Shown here: piece by piece, positions 47,926 to 60,845 of the stretch | Layout: each line of letters starts with the position of its first letter | Numbering within the stretch: the stretch's first letter is position 1 | From: Rotaria macrura | Taxonomy: Eukaryota; Rotifera; Eurotatoria; Philodinida; Philodinidae | Reading direction: 5' to 3' | Length of the DNA stretch: 64,000 nt | NCBI GenBank assembly: GCA_900239685.1 | Contig: OENT01000278.1 | Location: 78,570 to 142,569 of the forward strand | Made by a program: the position numbers and the translations under genes | Notes under the pieces: model-generated | The model's database searches: none | Seen by the model: only the letters and a program-made list of their open reading frames with translations | Told to the model about the DNA's origin: nothing

Positions 47926-50900
47926 ATGGTGATTCGTATACTCTATTTTATTTATGTATTAAATTTGGACACTCTTCTGATGAATGTGAATGCATATGAT
48001 AACAATCATCAAAATGAGACTATGTCAAGTCCAATCGAACAACATAATCCATATAAAAGTTTTATTTTAAAGTTACATGCGAATGGACGAACTAACCTAT
48101 CGAATGAAATGCAGACGAACAACGGATCAACATATTTGATAGGTGAGTGTTTTCTTTTCGGTATGTTGACTATTATTAATATGTCCAGTTTATATTAAAT
48201 GCACCGAGTATTTATAATGTAAGTCACTAAGAGGCCCAAGTATGTACTTGAAACACAAACGATGAAGTTTTGTCACTATACAATGAATTCTTGGCTGAAG
48301 ATTTTTCTCTAAGTTTATATTTATTGAAACTGATAGAATACTTTATATATATATAGACAGATATGGGCAAAATCATTTTTGAGCGACGTGCTACAGTATG
48401 AATATACTACCGAAAAGATATCCCCATCATCAAACAAAAAGTTTGTAAAACATTTCAAATTGTACAAATCCTTCCTCAGAGTACTGGTATTATGGTATTA
48501 CAACAGGATTCATTTCTACGCTGGATTGTTTATTTATGAAGTCAATTTTTTGGAAGAAATTTTTAGGAATTCGATCTGATTGAAAATTTTACCATAGATG
48601 TAGCTTGCATTCCATGAGTCTGTTCTGAAGTTTTCAGACGTTTTCATCACATTGTTCGAAAGATATTCAGTAATTTAATTTTAATTGATTATTTAATTTT
48701 AATTCAAGTTCACATGAAAGAGCAATCAGTTTTACTTGAGACTATGATAAAAGAAATATTTCAAAACGGAAATCTTTCTGGAAAATACGAGTCGAATGAA
48801 TGGGGTGTATGTCCTATTGTGCCTGATTTAGCCCATGTATGAAAATTTTAAATAATTATAACTTTCCCACAACACTTACTGGCAGTTCTTACAAGTTATT
48901 TTCCATAACTTAGCTAAGCTACTACCGCCAAGAACTTCAATACCAATGACGACGAGAACTACACAATCGAATTCACCCCCGACGTACGTTATTACAAGTT
49001 TTAATACAACAGGTATATTTCATACGTCTTCTACTTTTTCGATTGATTATCTCTGTTGTATTAAATCAATTACAGTACAAACTATGGCGCCCTTGTCTAT
49101 TTTTGTTAATTGTCACGTAGACGGCTTCATAAAATTATCCAATGGTACATGTATAACGAAAAATGATGCACAAGTATAATAAATAAATGGCATAGAGTTT
49201 TTTTTTTAAATTGATATTTTCTATAAAGATGATGGCGATTAATATTCTTAACAATAGATCTCAAAATGCCAATGAAACGGCTAGTGCTCTTTCATTATAT
49301 TTCAGTTCAATTAAGAATTTGACGACAACAGAAAATCAAATGAATGTTTTATCAGTGAACAATATTGATAACATAGTTGATACTTTAGATTGTGATAACC
49401 TAACTATCAATACAAATGCCTCTTTTCTTATGGCACAACAGTTGAATCCCGAAGACAACATGATGGTTTTAGGTGCTTCATTTAAACGAGGTATCGGTGG
49501 TGAAATTATTGATACATCAAATGAAGAGAATATAACGAACTCATTTCTATCAGCTGCAGCTATTATTAAGCAACAATCATTAAATGGTTTAATTTCTGTG
49601 AATATGTTTATTATCGATAAACCTACTGGGTATGAGCATGTTGAAAATTCAACAAATAAGAAACTCGCGTCATCTGTTATCATAGCTTGTGTACGGAGAA
49701 ATATGTCTATTCTGAATTCGATCGTAGTTCTTTTATACTTCAATCCGTTAGATGAATACAAACAAAATGATACTGGAAAATATGTGTGTTCATTTTATGA
49801 TGCGAACAATTCAATATGGAACGAATCTGGTTGTAGTGATGCTACATTTAATAAACAATACAATCGATATGAATGTGTTTGTAATCATTTTACTTCCTTT
49901 GCTCTTATTTGGTTACCGGAATCATTGCTAGGAAAAAATGCCACGAGGCAACTTGAAGCACAAGATATTGCTTCACTAGTATTTCAATGCATTTCTATTT
50001 TGTGCTTTCTAGCAATTATTATTCATGCTATTGGCATTAGAATGAAAGACTTGTCAGTAGACATTCACCCACTAAATTTACTTCCTTTAATCTCCACGGC
50101 GAGTACAACTGTACTTTTTATTTTTTTTATTGCCCTCTCTTTGACTGTGTATACACACACCTCGTCTTCGAATGAAACTCACTGTTTCTCAAGTTCAATG
50201 ATTTTGATGTTCATTACTTATTTCTCGCTCATCTTCATGTTTTGCGTCAAAACAAGTGTTGGATATTTCTATTACTTGCGTTTTGTGCGTCTCTTTCCAC
50301 GGCCATCACATCGAAAACTGATGCTTCTGCTTGTCATTTCATTCATTATCTCTCTTACATGTGTTGCCTTGGCAATTGGTTTCAACACCAAATCTTCTTA
50401 CAACATAATACAATTGTATCCGTATAGAATTTGTTGGTTAACACGAGATGTTATTTATTATTTTCTAACGATACCTATTTGCGTATTTCTTTTTCTTAAT
50501 ATTATTACTATTGCTCTTGTTTCTAAAAGCATCATCACTTATTCACGCCATGTTTCAACAGCGAAACAAACAAATACACGATTAAGCCGATCTGTTCTTG
50601 TTTTATTGTCATCATGTGTCACACAAGGTATCGGATGGTTATCTGGTCCATTCATTTCCTTTATAAGTCCAATTGCTGGGAATATCTTAGGATGGATTTT
50701 CATCATATTGAATGGATTGGAAGGACTTTGGTCAATACTTTTGTATATATTAATTCGATGGCAGCAAATTGACACAAGAACAAATGTTTCAACAGCCGTA
50801 GAACTTTTAAAACCTAGCGTTGCTCCATCAAGTAAAGACAAAGTATCGAACGGGAAAGATGAACAACAATTACACGATCTTAAAATTATACCAAAAACGG

Positions 50901-50995
50901 TCGAGCTACCAAGACTATATTCATTCAAGGATTTGCGCAAGAGAGAAGTGGCAGATATTTCCTATGAAGATGATCATAAACAACTATCTTATTGA
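47926..50995 (+). CDS. Adhesion-type GPCR with GPS motif
   Basis: Five exons keep phase: 47926-48142, 48709-48836, 48919-49012, 49076-49173 and 49229-50995, giving 767 residues. A signal peptide (VIRILYFIYVLNLDTLLM) is followed by an N-glycosylated ectodomain of about 400 residues. A GPS motif lies at about 366-410 (CSFYDANNSIW…GC…YECVCNHFTSFAL). The usual CxFW Trp is Tyr, but the cleavage context HF|T (Thr near 401) and a hydrophobic tethered-agonist segment TSFALIWLP are present. Seven hydrophobic helices follow at about 430-680, with WLTRDVIYYF and GWLSGPFISF segments typical of class B2 receptors. A cytosolic tail of about 85 residues ends the protein. No lectin, EGF or other named adhesion domain is visible, so the ligand is unknown. 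Exon 4 may be read through without splicing. A TTTATGTTTTTTAG acceptor ends 25 nt before the ATG. Confidence 0.9.
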
Positions 50996-53185
50996 ATATA
51001 CTTGCTTTGATTTTATTTTTCCTACAAGAAATATATATCTAGTCAAAATTCGTCATCAATACTTTTACAATACCATGTACTCTATTAAATTCCATTTTTC
51101 ATTTTACTCTTATTCTAAATATGCTTGCTTGTCGCTTAATATTTTGCATTATAAGTCTATTTCATTTAATAACTTTCGTAGTACTTTCCACTCTAAAAAT
51201 GTTGAATTACCTTCTCAGAATATTTTTCTTTTAAAAAAGTTCAAATTATTGAATGATATCTCTTGTCAATAATAATATATATAGCTGTAGTGATTCTATG
51301 AGACAATCTACCGCCATTTTGGATTTTATGACAGTGTAAAACTAGGATCAGTTGATCGACTAGAGTAAAATGATTATTTCACCATTTACCATAATTTGAA
51401 CTCTATATTGACTAGGTTATTCATTTGAAGTTAGTATAAATTACGAGTCCAACGTAGCCATTACCCAACATTGACTTTTTAGAACTTTGCCTGTCATAAA
51501 ATAAAGGTCTTGGGCAGCAAATTAGAAAACAGCATCCGTCGAAATAATTTTAGTTTTCTTCTACCATACTTTTACTTGGTGCAATTCTCTGACAACCAGC
51601 AGTCGAGTATACTTGCGGTAGCTAAGAAAAGAATTCAGTTGAAATTAGAATTAAAAGCTGATCATTTTTAATTAAATAAGTCTGTATAAGTGTTGAAAAT
51701 AAAAGTGTCTCTTCGCTGATACAATTGCATCATAATCTGCATTGTTGTACAGAGTTATCCATTATAGGAAAAGACATTTTTATTGAGAGAAATCATTTCT
51801 CTTTCTGAGATTTGATTTTTCTTTTCAGTTCTCATCTTCAAAACATTGAGACATACAAGCATTGATTAAACTTAGATGTTGAATAAAATAGTGAAAGTAT
51901 TTTCAATTCGATAAATGCAAACAAAGATCCGAAAATATGATGATTTGGATTTCTATCGACGTAAAAAGTCTTCAACATTCTGCAGTATAAAAATCCTTGA
52001 TCATATACTCCGAGTAACAGAAAATATGTTTTGAATTCTTAGCACTTTTTTTCAAATGAGTTCACCAGCATCATATTGTAATTCATTATTGCCAATATCC
52101 ATTCCATCACTAAATGGTTCATGCGTAGCCGAAGAAATGACTTTCAATTTGTATGGTGAACGGTATTAATTCAACGCTCATAAAATGAATCTCTGAATGT
52201 ATAGAGCAGATGATAGGACGCAAAAATGTTGTTTTCCTTAAGAAACAGGAAAGAACAATAAACACTTAGATTTCATAATACACATTTATTTTTCTTAAAT
52301 TGATGAAAACTGTTTCAAACGTTTGTGCCAGCATTCTTAATCTGAAGAGTTTTTCTTTCTTCATTCATTTTGCATTCCCTTTAGAAGATTTATCGTCAAA
52401 ATTATCCGTTATACTCCACACTAAGCTGAATATTTATATTAGCTGAGAGACGTAAATCGTTTTCTTCAATAAGTCTAATAATAATGTATCATAGATTTCT
52501 TATGACGAAATCATTCACTGGCTTACGACGATGAGTTGGCTATCTTGAATCATTCCATTGAACGTAGTAACCTGAATAAACACCGATTTTTCTTCATTTC
52601 AGGATTTTTGTTTTTTTTTTGAGCTACATATCCCTAAAGATTAAAGTTGTTGTATGAATTAAGGCGTTTCATTTTATAACTGAAACTATTCATCAAATCT
52701 AGAATTCTTCGGTAAAAGTTAAGTTTCAGAAGATTTGCATTGGTTCTATTTAACAGATATACCTATACCTCAAAAGTATATTGATAGTAAGTAAAGCACC
52801 TATGTTCATAATCAATTCAAAAATTTGTCAAATAATGAAACAAATGCAGCAATTATTAAGACAAGTCATGACTGGCTGCTTCTGTTTTTGGAAAGAAAAG
52901 TTACTTTTAAATCAGTTTTTATTTAAAATAAAACTCGTTGTCGAATGTTAGAGTCTATGAATTTCGACACACTACATATATTGTCTTATGATTGAAAAAT
53001 CTAATTAGATATCGAACAAATTCGATGAGCTTTTTTTGACATTGTCGAACGATGATTTGAATAACGACTATGATTCGATGAGAATAATTAAATTGCATGC
53101 AACAACTAACATCGATGTCGGTTATGTACAACAAAGACAAAGTAATCTTAAATAAATTGAAGACATAGAAAAAAAGAGGAGAGCT
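50996..53185. other. Intergenic, no gene seen
   Basis: About 2.2 kb with no supportable gene. The open frame continuing past the receptor stop is an out-of-phase extension and is not credible as a gene. Confidence 0.45.
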
Positions 53186-55041
53186 ATGCGGTATTCTTTC
53201 ATACTGCTGTTCGTTATTTTTCAACCAAACCATATACTATCATTAAATGAAACGTGTTGGCCGACTGCAAATAATTTAACATGTGTTCTCAATGATCTAC
53301 TTTATGGGTATAATAAACAATTGAGACCGAATCATACGGGTAAAATTTATTCATTAAAGACATAAATTCAATTCTTTCTTAATTTTCAGGAGATCCTATT
53401 CGTGTCCAAGTTTACCTTATGATTATTACTTTAGGTATGTCACATCTGATGGTATTCATTTTTCAATATTCTATGCATTGCTTATTCTAGGACCTATTGT
53501 CGAGTTAGATATGGTATGACACAATTTTGTATTCACATTTATTTGTCTTTCATTTGCTTTCAAACATAGTCCTATACTATAAATTTATTTTTTCGTCAAA
53601 TTTGGACCGACGAACGTCTTACGTTGCCTAATAAAATATCGAATGTAGCTGTATCAACAACGCTGCTCAGGTAGCTTTTTGTTTACTTTGGTGCCCTCTT
53701 GTTCTTTTTTCCTACTATTAAAAGCTGATCTTTCTAGTGCAATATGGAAGCCTGATACATATTTTATGAATTCCCATTCCGGTTATCTTCATAAGACACC
53801 GACCCTTAATCATCTGCTACGTATTCTTGAAAATGGTCGATTGTTATATTCAAGTAGGTATGTTTTCTAATTGCTTCCGTTTCATAAATTGTATTAATTA
53901 AATGAAAAAAACTGCTATTTTTCTCACAGATTAACAATTAAAGCTTATTGCACGATGTTCTTACAAAGATTTCCGTTAGATATTCAAACATGTTCGTTAG
54001 TTTTATCCAGTTGTAAGTAGCCATTTGAGAGTCCGACGAATCGTTGCATTTCTTTTCATTTATATTCACAGATGCATATGGGACACGTGATGTTATCTAT
54101 GATTGGAAACTTGATGAACACAATGGTGTTGAATTCGAACGTCTGAAATTATCTCAATTCGATTTATATAATTATAGAATTTCGAAACGAGAAATTCCAT
54201 TGACAGATCGTATGCACTTATAAATTACGAGAAACAAAACCATACGCTGAAAATTTGTTTTTGTGTTTTTCTCATTGATTTTGAAAGGCAATCATTCTGT
54301 GCTACAACTCGATCTTCAAATGCGTCGTAGTGCTGGCTATTATATATTACAAGCTTATATACCAGCAGCTTTACTTGTTATTTTATCTTGGATATCATTT
54401 TGGATCGATAGTGAAGCAACGGCTGATCGCGTTTATATTGGTATGTCTGTTTCAAATTAAATGGTACATATTTATAGAATTGACGTTGCATTCAGGTATT
54501 ACTTGTATACTTAGTCTTACAACATTGACGATCGATATTCGCTCTCACATGCCTGCTGTGCCTTACTTAACTGCAATTGATTATTTTTTTATCATGTGCT
54601 ATCTTTTTCTTTTGGCTTCATTAATTCAATATACTGCCGTTCATCGTTATCTTGATGTAGGCTCATATCGATAGAAAAAAAATTGAAGTTTTGATCAATA
54701 TATGTATATATATATATATTCTCTTTTAGTACGGTCATTCTACTAGTGACAGAGGCGGTAACGAAGATTTGTGTGTTGCATCGAGAAAAAGAAATGCAAC
54801 CATTCAATCTCGCTCATCGAATTTTTTCTTATTAGGATCTAATCGTCTCCCGAAAGTTCGCTCAATGGAAAATACTGACCGTCGTTCAACATTCGCTGTT
54901 GTTGTCCAAGGTTTACACTTTTTAAGACGGAAAGCTCCATTGCATAAACTCGATCGTCTTGCACGCATAGGATTTCCGGTATTATTTATTGTTTGTAATT
55001 TTATTTATTGGTACATTTTTGTTTTTTACACCTCTGATTAA
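53186..55041 (+). CDS. Cys-loop ligand-gated ion channel, GABA-A/GRD-like
   Basis: Ten exons keep phase: 53186-53339, 53390-53434, 53491-53513, 53570-53670, 53738-53857, 53930-54012, 54072-54209, 54288-54440, 54496-54656 and 54730-55041, giving 429 residues. A signal peptide (RYSFILLFVIF) precedes the ligand-binding domain, which has IWKPDTYF and the 13-residue Cys-loop CTMFLQRFPLDIQTC (Cys155-Cys169). M1 is GYYILQAYIPAALLVILSWISFW. M2 starts after SEATADRV, with Arg269 at 0' and the conserved Leu at 9'. M3, a short basic intracellular loop and M4 (GFPVLFIVCNFIYWYIFVF) follow. The fold matches the GABA-A/glycine branch, but the pore entrance reads Ala-Asp-Arg instead of the anion-selective Pro-Ala-Arg. 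This resembles insect GRD-type subunits as I remember them. Tyr at 2' is also unusual. Ligand and ion selectivity are inferred, not shown. Confidence 0.92.
54703..54718. repeat. Short (TA)n tract in channel intron
   Basis: About 8 TA units within the last intron of the ligand-gated channel gene. Confidence 0.7.
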
Positions 55042-56743
55042 ATTTCTAGTAAAAATCAATCGCAAAAAATTTCATGGACTTTGTAAAAATAGAATGAATG
55101 CGCTTGCTTGAATATTTGTGCATGTGTTTGTGTGCACATGAAAGTTATGACTATTTTCTTGAATTAGACATAATGAAAGAAACTAAATTATAAGTATTCT
55201 AATGTTGATTTAGAGATTGAAAAGAAAACACAACGAAAAACAAAATTTCTTTCAGTTTACTCAATGCTACTCTTTATCAAAACTCAAGGTTGAAAAGCGG
55301 CCTTTTTTTATGAATCTGCTTAATGAGTTGAGTGAAATGACTTGTGTTGTATTCGAAATTGACGACAGTATAAGAAGGCAAATAGAACTCCTTTCTAATT
55401 GGATTTCTACTTAAAAGAAGCAATAGGTTGACAATATGAGTAGTTGTTCTAACTAACATATTACTTTCATAAGTATAATTATATTTTGTCTTCATCTATT
55501 TCATTTTTTTGTGTATTCAACTATTTGTTGTTGCTGTTTTAAAAAGACTAGAAATGAAAAATGTGAGAGCATTGATCAGAACCATTCATATTACGATTGA
55601 ACTTTATTTTTTGAATATAATAAATTTAACAAAGATGAACAAAAAATTGTCAGAATGGATAGTGAATCTGAAATGAAGTAGACAACGAACCATGCGAAAA
55701 AATTCGTCGAAATCACTTCTAATGCGTTAGGTTTTGCTAACTAAGAAAAATACATGTGTGGTCACCAACCTGTTTAATGGAAGAAAAACAGTAAAAACCC
55801 TAGGAGTTTGGTTTTTCCACTCGTCTCTTCAATAGTGAAGAAAATAAAAAAAAAACATACGAATGAAATCGATTCAATTTCTTTTACTTTTTTTCTTTGG
55901 CTGCATTACCGTTTTTATTTCGTAAGGAGAACGCAAAGTGGTCTAATGTTTGTTCATTTCTCTCGAGATGGCTGTTTTATATTATGATTACTTATTCTTC
56001 CAAGACCTGCGAGGCGGACCATTCGTGACTTCGTAAACGCATGATTTTTCTCTCTGTGTACTTCAATCAATATTTCTGAAGGGTTACATAAAAAACCAAA
56101 ATCGCTCGTAGTTTACAATGTTAACTGTACGACGCGTGGGATAGATTATGCTATGACGAAATGAATCAATTCATCGTATTGCTGGTTCATTTTCATATTT
56201 TTTAAGTACGAAAACTGTATTGCTCTTTCATAAATGCATCTTTGTAATAATATCGAAGGGCAAAGTATGAAAAATAGATATAAAATCAAAAAATAAGCGT
56301 TAACACTAATTGTTTCCCCTTATACTTTTCTATTCCACGGAAACACTCGGCTGTATATTACGATTGTACTTCTGTATACTGTATGGATGAAAATCAAACC
56401 AAACGTTGGAATTTATGATATCCAACTTATCTTCAGTCTGATTTTGGAAAATTAAATCTAGTAGACTATCTACCGGACTTCTTTCTTCGATATATTTTTC
56501 TCCGAAATGCTACGTAGACGTTCGATCGCAATATGGCGCCATAGAATGAAATATATTATACCGATTCCAAGTCGTTTAGTTGCATCTCTTTTTTCTCAGC
56601 TCTATTCTTTTCATGTCACATATTCTGTTATTCAGTTTCCGATGTCCCCTTTGAGCTCTAGTCTAACTATTGAAATCAATCTTTTAATCCAATTACTTCG
56701 TACTATATGACATTCTTTGCTTTTAGTCAACAATTCATCGAAC
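55042..56743. other. Intergenic, no gene seen
   Basis: AT-rich. The frame 56507-56710 has no recognisable features and is not called. Confidence 0.45.
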
Positions 56744-56819
56744 ATGAGCATTATCTTGTCGAGATTATTTGTGACTGTTTTGTTGATTGGTTTTACTTGT
56801 CAAGTACAAGAAGTTGCAG
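56744..56819 (+). CDS. Orphan signal-peptide exon
   Basis: ATG starts a 25-residue stretch (SIILSRLFVTVLLIGFTC, then QVQEVAG) that is an excellent signal peptide. It ends in a consensus donor, GTTGCAG|GTAAGATA. This looks like the first coding exon of a secreted-protein gene. I could not find a following exon in the next several kilobases, which are filled with repeats. The gene may therefore be broken, may have a long intron, or may be a chance open frame. Confidence 0.35.
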
Positions 56820-58483
56820 GTAAGATATAGAAAATAACGAAGTCTAAACTCAGTTTAGATGCTAGTATCCGAGAAAAATGATCAGCATGAATGTTGAGTT
56901 TTAAGATAGAAAGGGTGCACTTTGAGACAGATCTTAAAAATATATGTAGTCGAATGTAATTCATTTTCTGAATATGTCAAACTTCTTTAGAAAGTATTTT
57001 CGATCTTCTATTCGGATCTATTTTCTTCCCTGAAAGAGATAGAATTCAACTTTGTTAGACTTCAACCAGCATACTAAAGATAGATCATTGCAGATAACAG
57101 TAAATAAGTGGAATGTTATTGTACATGGCCTCTGGAGAATTAATTGTGGTGTTATAGAGGTTCAGTAATACGCACGTATATGTTATCTTACTATTACCGT
57201 GAAAACACTACAATGATGCTGTAATATTATTCTATTCTAGCATAAACACGTTGGTAATAATTCCTATATTGATAAGGAGAAATACGGCTCCGCTACTATG
57301 TCGTATTTTAACGTATATAACTATACGCGGATCATGTGATTCGACCAGGAATGATAGATTCGATGAACGATGGAAAATTTAACCAATATACTTTTGTCAC
57401 CTGACCTGTTAAGATCTTCTGGGTCTTGATATGAAGCAGATTGTGAGAACCCGAATCTTTCTACACAAATGTTCATTTCAGAATCATAAAACAGTTCTCG
57501 ACATGTCAGCATTACGGATTGGGATGTTGACAACAGAGTGAAAGAAAATTCACCGAAAGAGTATTGTTCAATACTCGTTTAAGTATAAAAGCATAAATTT
57601 TGTCATGCGCATCGCATACCTAGCATACGATGTATGATACTGTAGAGTGCGACACATGATCATCATTGAAACACCGTGCTTCCCGTTATTTTTTCGCATA
57701 GTGTTTTGCAAAGTATTTTCGAAACTATGATTCGGAATCACTTCTCAGTGGATCTCAGACATTGGATTCCTACCAATACAGTAAATAGATTTATAACTAT
57801 CTTTTATTTAACACATCATAGCTTTTAGTTTTACTTGCGTACATTTACTTGAATGTGAAGAGATTGTGACATGTTAGCACACCCAACTATATTAGAAGAC
57901 CCACATTGAATAAATAAAGCAAAAGACATATTAGAAGAACCATTCAGAATATTGATTTTTCTAAAATTAATTTCCGAAACTGATTGACTCTTTTTAAGGA
58001 TTTAAGTACGCAATAAAATTTAAGCTTAGTATAGACAATAGTTTGCTTCTGTTATCATAATGATCTGTCAGTTCTAAGCTAGAAAAGTTTTTAGAAACAA
58101 CTAATAAGAAATAAGTCCCATTTAAAGAATACGTCCCATTATTGAAAGTATATCATGAAGTCAATTAGATGCTGTTTTGGTAGCTCATTCTGAAAAATTC
58201 GTCAAGTTCTCTATATGAAATAAATGGTTATCATGATCTTGATATCTAATGGTCAGCGTACACATCAGAGCTGATAGCCTGATATGGGTGAAATATAATA
58301 CTAATTTTTCAAGAGGTCACTTCCGAGAGTAAGATAGACCCGAAATCGATATGTTTGCCATCGAAAATCAGTCTCACAGAAGCTTACTATTCTCGTGACA
58401 CCAGTCCTGGAATACAGTGTCAGTTCAATATTGGAAGATTTACATTAATGGATAGAAGAACCCGTTTAGACTCTGAACAATAA
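56820..58483. other. Possible intron or intergenic DNA
   Basis: AT-rich, with no exon I can support; it may be the first intron of the orphan signal-peptide gene. Confidence 0.35.
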
Positions 58484-58491
58484 GATAAAAT

Positions 58492-58932
58492 CAAGGGGGA
58501 AACGTCGGAATTTTGGGGTTTTCAATCCAAAAAAATCGGAAAGCAATCCCAAAATTCACTAGCAATGTTCTCTTATAAATGAAGGCATTTCGAGATGAAA
58601 TTTTTATCGTATGTAGTCCATGTGGTTCTTAAAATATCCTGAAAGTTTCGACGTAAACGAATGTTTCCTTCTTAAGATAACCAACTCTCAAAACAAAAGC
58701 ATTTTCTGACAGTGCTGTGAAAGATGAGTCTTGCTTGCAGTCGCACTATCTTCAGGAGAAAACATCTATTTATGCTGAAACTTTTAGGATATTCTAAGAA
58801 CCACAAGACCTGCATATGATAAAAATTTCAGCTAGAAACTCCTTCATTTTTAAGAGGATATTGGCGGTGGGTTTTAGGATTTTCAAAATCCAAAAATCCC
58901 GATAAAATCCGAAATCCGCCGTTTCCCCCTTG
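58492..58932. mobile_element. MITE-like hAT-type inverted-repeat element
   Basis: Terminal sequences CAAGGGGGAAACGTCGGA (left) and CAAGGGGGAAACGGCGGA (right, reverse complement) begin arms of roughly 190 bp that pair along most of the 441-bp element. They share matching ATATCCTGAAAGTTTC / GAAACTTTTAGGATAT and TTTTTATCGTATG / CATATGATAAAAA blocks. Flanking 8-mers GATAAAAT (58484-58491) and GATGAAAT (58933-58940) match at 7 of 8. The duplication length and CA start suggest a hAT-type non-autonomous element. No coding capacity. Confidence 0.8.
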
Positions 58933-58940
58933 GATGAAAT

Positions 58941-60220
58941 GCTTTGCGTTCTGGCATTTACAAAATTTAATAATCGAATGCAAGAAAGTTGTCAGATCTT
59001 TTGAAAAAGAAGGAAAATTTCTGAATTTCAAAACATTTTTTGAAGACTTTCTGATTTTCTTCTCAATTCTTAACTTTTTGCAATCACAGTTTTTCGTTGG
59101 TGACATAAAGTAGCATTATAATTGATTAGTAGAATGATACTCAACTTAAATAAGAATGAATATTAATTAATTTTGTGAATAAATTTTTAAACGGACTTCA
59201 ATTCGAACATATTTCTTAAAGCGAAATCGATCGGAAAAGAGAAAATATGAACACTAATGTCACTACGCGTTATTATACATATTTTTTCCTTTCATAGTTT
59301 CTTCACCAACGTGACATATATTTAATTTGTTTTTGTATATTTTTTGAGAATAAAATCCGAGTCTAATTGATGAACTCAACCCTAAGCATCTTTTGTTGTA
59401 TCATATTAAGTAAAAACAAAACACATGCGTCGGATCGCGCTTCTTTACAATGAAATATTTATGACGATGAAGCGGAATCGATTAAAAGAAAATATCAGTA
59501 ACGCATGTTTTATCAACATGTTAATCAATTCTTTGCAAAAAAGAGTGTTTTCTACTTTAAGTCTGATTTCGTTCAAAATAATTCTGACTATCTTCTGAGT
59601 TTAAACAAAAAATGTCCGACTTTTGGGATCTTGACGTGGTAAACCGGATTCTTCTTTAACTCTTATTTCTTTCTCTTATTATGTGGTTTTTTTTATAATG
59701 GTTAATTATTTTAGAACTTAGTGAAAAACCAATCACATCATCGCAAAATTTTGTTAATTCTAGTCTCTATTGAGGGAAACATATGAATTATGGTTGCTTC
59801 CTTTTTTATTTTTATTATATTTTCTGGAAGAAATCGCTAGTTCATTATTTTCATTAATACAATTTAAATTTGGCTGAAAAAAAAGGTCCATTAGCAGCTC
59901 TGTTGTCCATTCGCTAGCATGTAAAGATATTTGCAGCATAATACTTTATTAGGTAAAATTCTATTTTTTAATCGTTAACAGTTCTTTTCATCGTTGACTC
60001 TGTGGAAAAATTTCAGAAAAGTTTTTTTCACAAAACTAGCTTTAATAATTGAAGAAAAGTTAACTTTATGTTTAGATGTTTAGTTATATTCTGTTATAAC
60101 TTCCGACTAATTTTAGAACGTTATTCTGTACTCAATTAGCTGTAAAGGTATTTTTCGAAACAGAAACGAAAGAAAACAAAGCGTATTTATTCAAATTTTG
60201 TTTCTCAATAAACTGTTCTT
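58941..60220. other. Intergenic, no gene seen
   Basis: AT-rich, with poly-A/T-rich patches; no gene or repeat structure supported. Confidence 0.45.
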
Positions 60221-60579
60221 CCCAGGTGAATGAATCCTATACCGAATCCGATCGGGTTCGATCGGATCCTACGATCCGATGAAATCTTATGGGAATCCGG
60301 GTTGTGGAAACAGTAACGGATCCGACGGAAGAAACCTATTTTCTTATTTGAGTACGAATAAGCATTTAAACCCAACAGTAGAGGCCTGTCTGATCACACG
60401 ATGAAATCCAATCGGATTCCGATAGTAGGATTCGATAAAATCCAACACTAGGGATCCGAATCAGGAATCGCAACCAGGAATCCGATGGGATTTTATCGGA
60501 TAAGAGAAACTCCGATAGAAACATGAACGGATGCCTGTCGGATCCGATCGAATCCAATGGTCGGAATGATTCTCCTGGG
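60221..60579. mobile_element. Inverted-repeat element rich in GATCCGAT motifs
   Basis: The ends CCCAGGTGAATGAAT (left) and CCCAGGAGAATCATT (right, reverse complement) are inverted repeats. The interior is packed with short GGATCCGAT/ATCGGATTC-type words in both orientations. GC content is clearly above its surroundings. No convincing target-site duplication was found (flanking 8-mers share only about half of their bases), so the boundary is approximate. Confidence 0.6.
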
Positions 60580-60845
60580 TTAATTCTCGAAACAAGCATA
60601 ATCATTAAAATTAGCTGGAGTATAATAAGTGTGCTAGTGTCCGATGTCACTCTGAACGGATTATATTTATACTAATTAAGTCTCACCATAAGCAATTTGT
60701 TTCAAATAGTTTCACAAAAAAGGATTCATTTGTTTTCGTTTCAAGTATTTACTCATGGAGAAAGGTGAATGTTGACAGTACTAGGTTTTATTCTTTAGAA
60801 AAAACAATGCTATTTGGACGTCCTACCAACATTTTGGGGAAGAAA

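Noticed and set aside
50820-51272. Open frame overlapping the end of the adhesion GPCR
   Set aside because: It starts inside the receptor tail in another frame and shows no family features.
60366-60650. Minus-strand frame with a hydrophobic N terminus as a secreted protein
   Set aside because: It is composed of the repetitive GATCCGAT element and is not a credible coding sequence.
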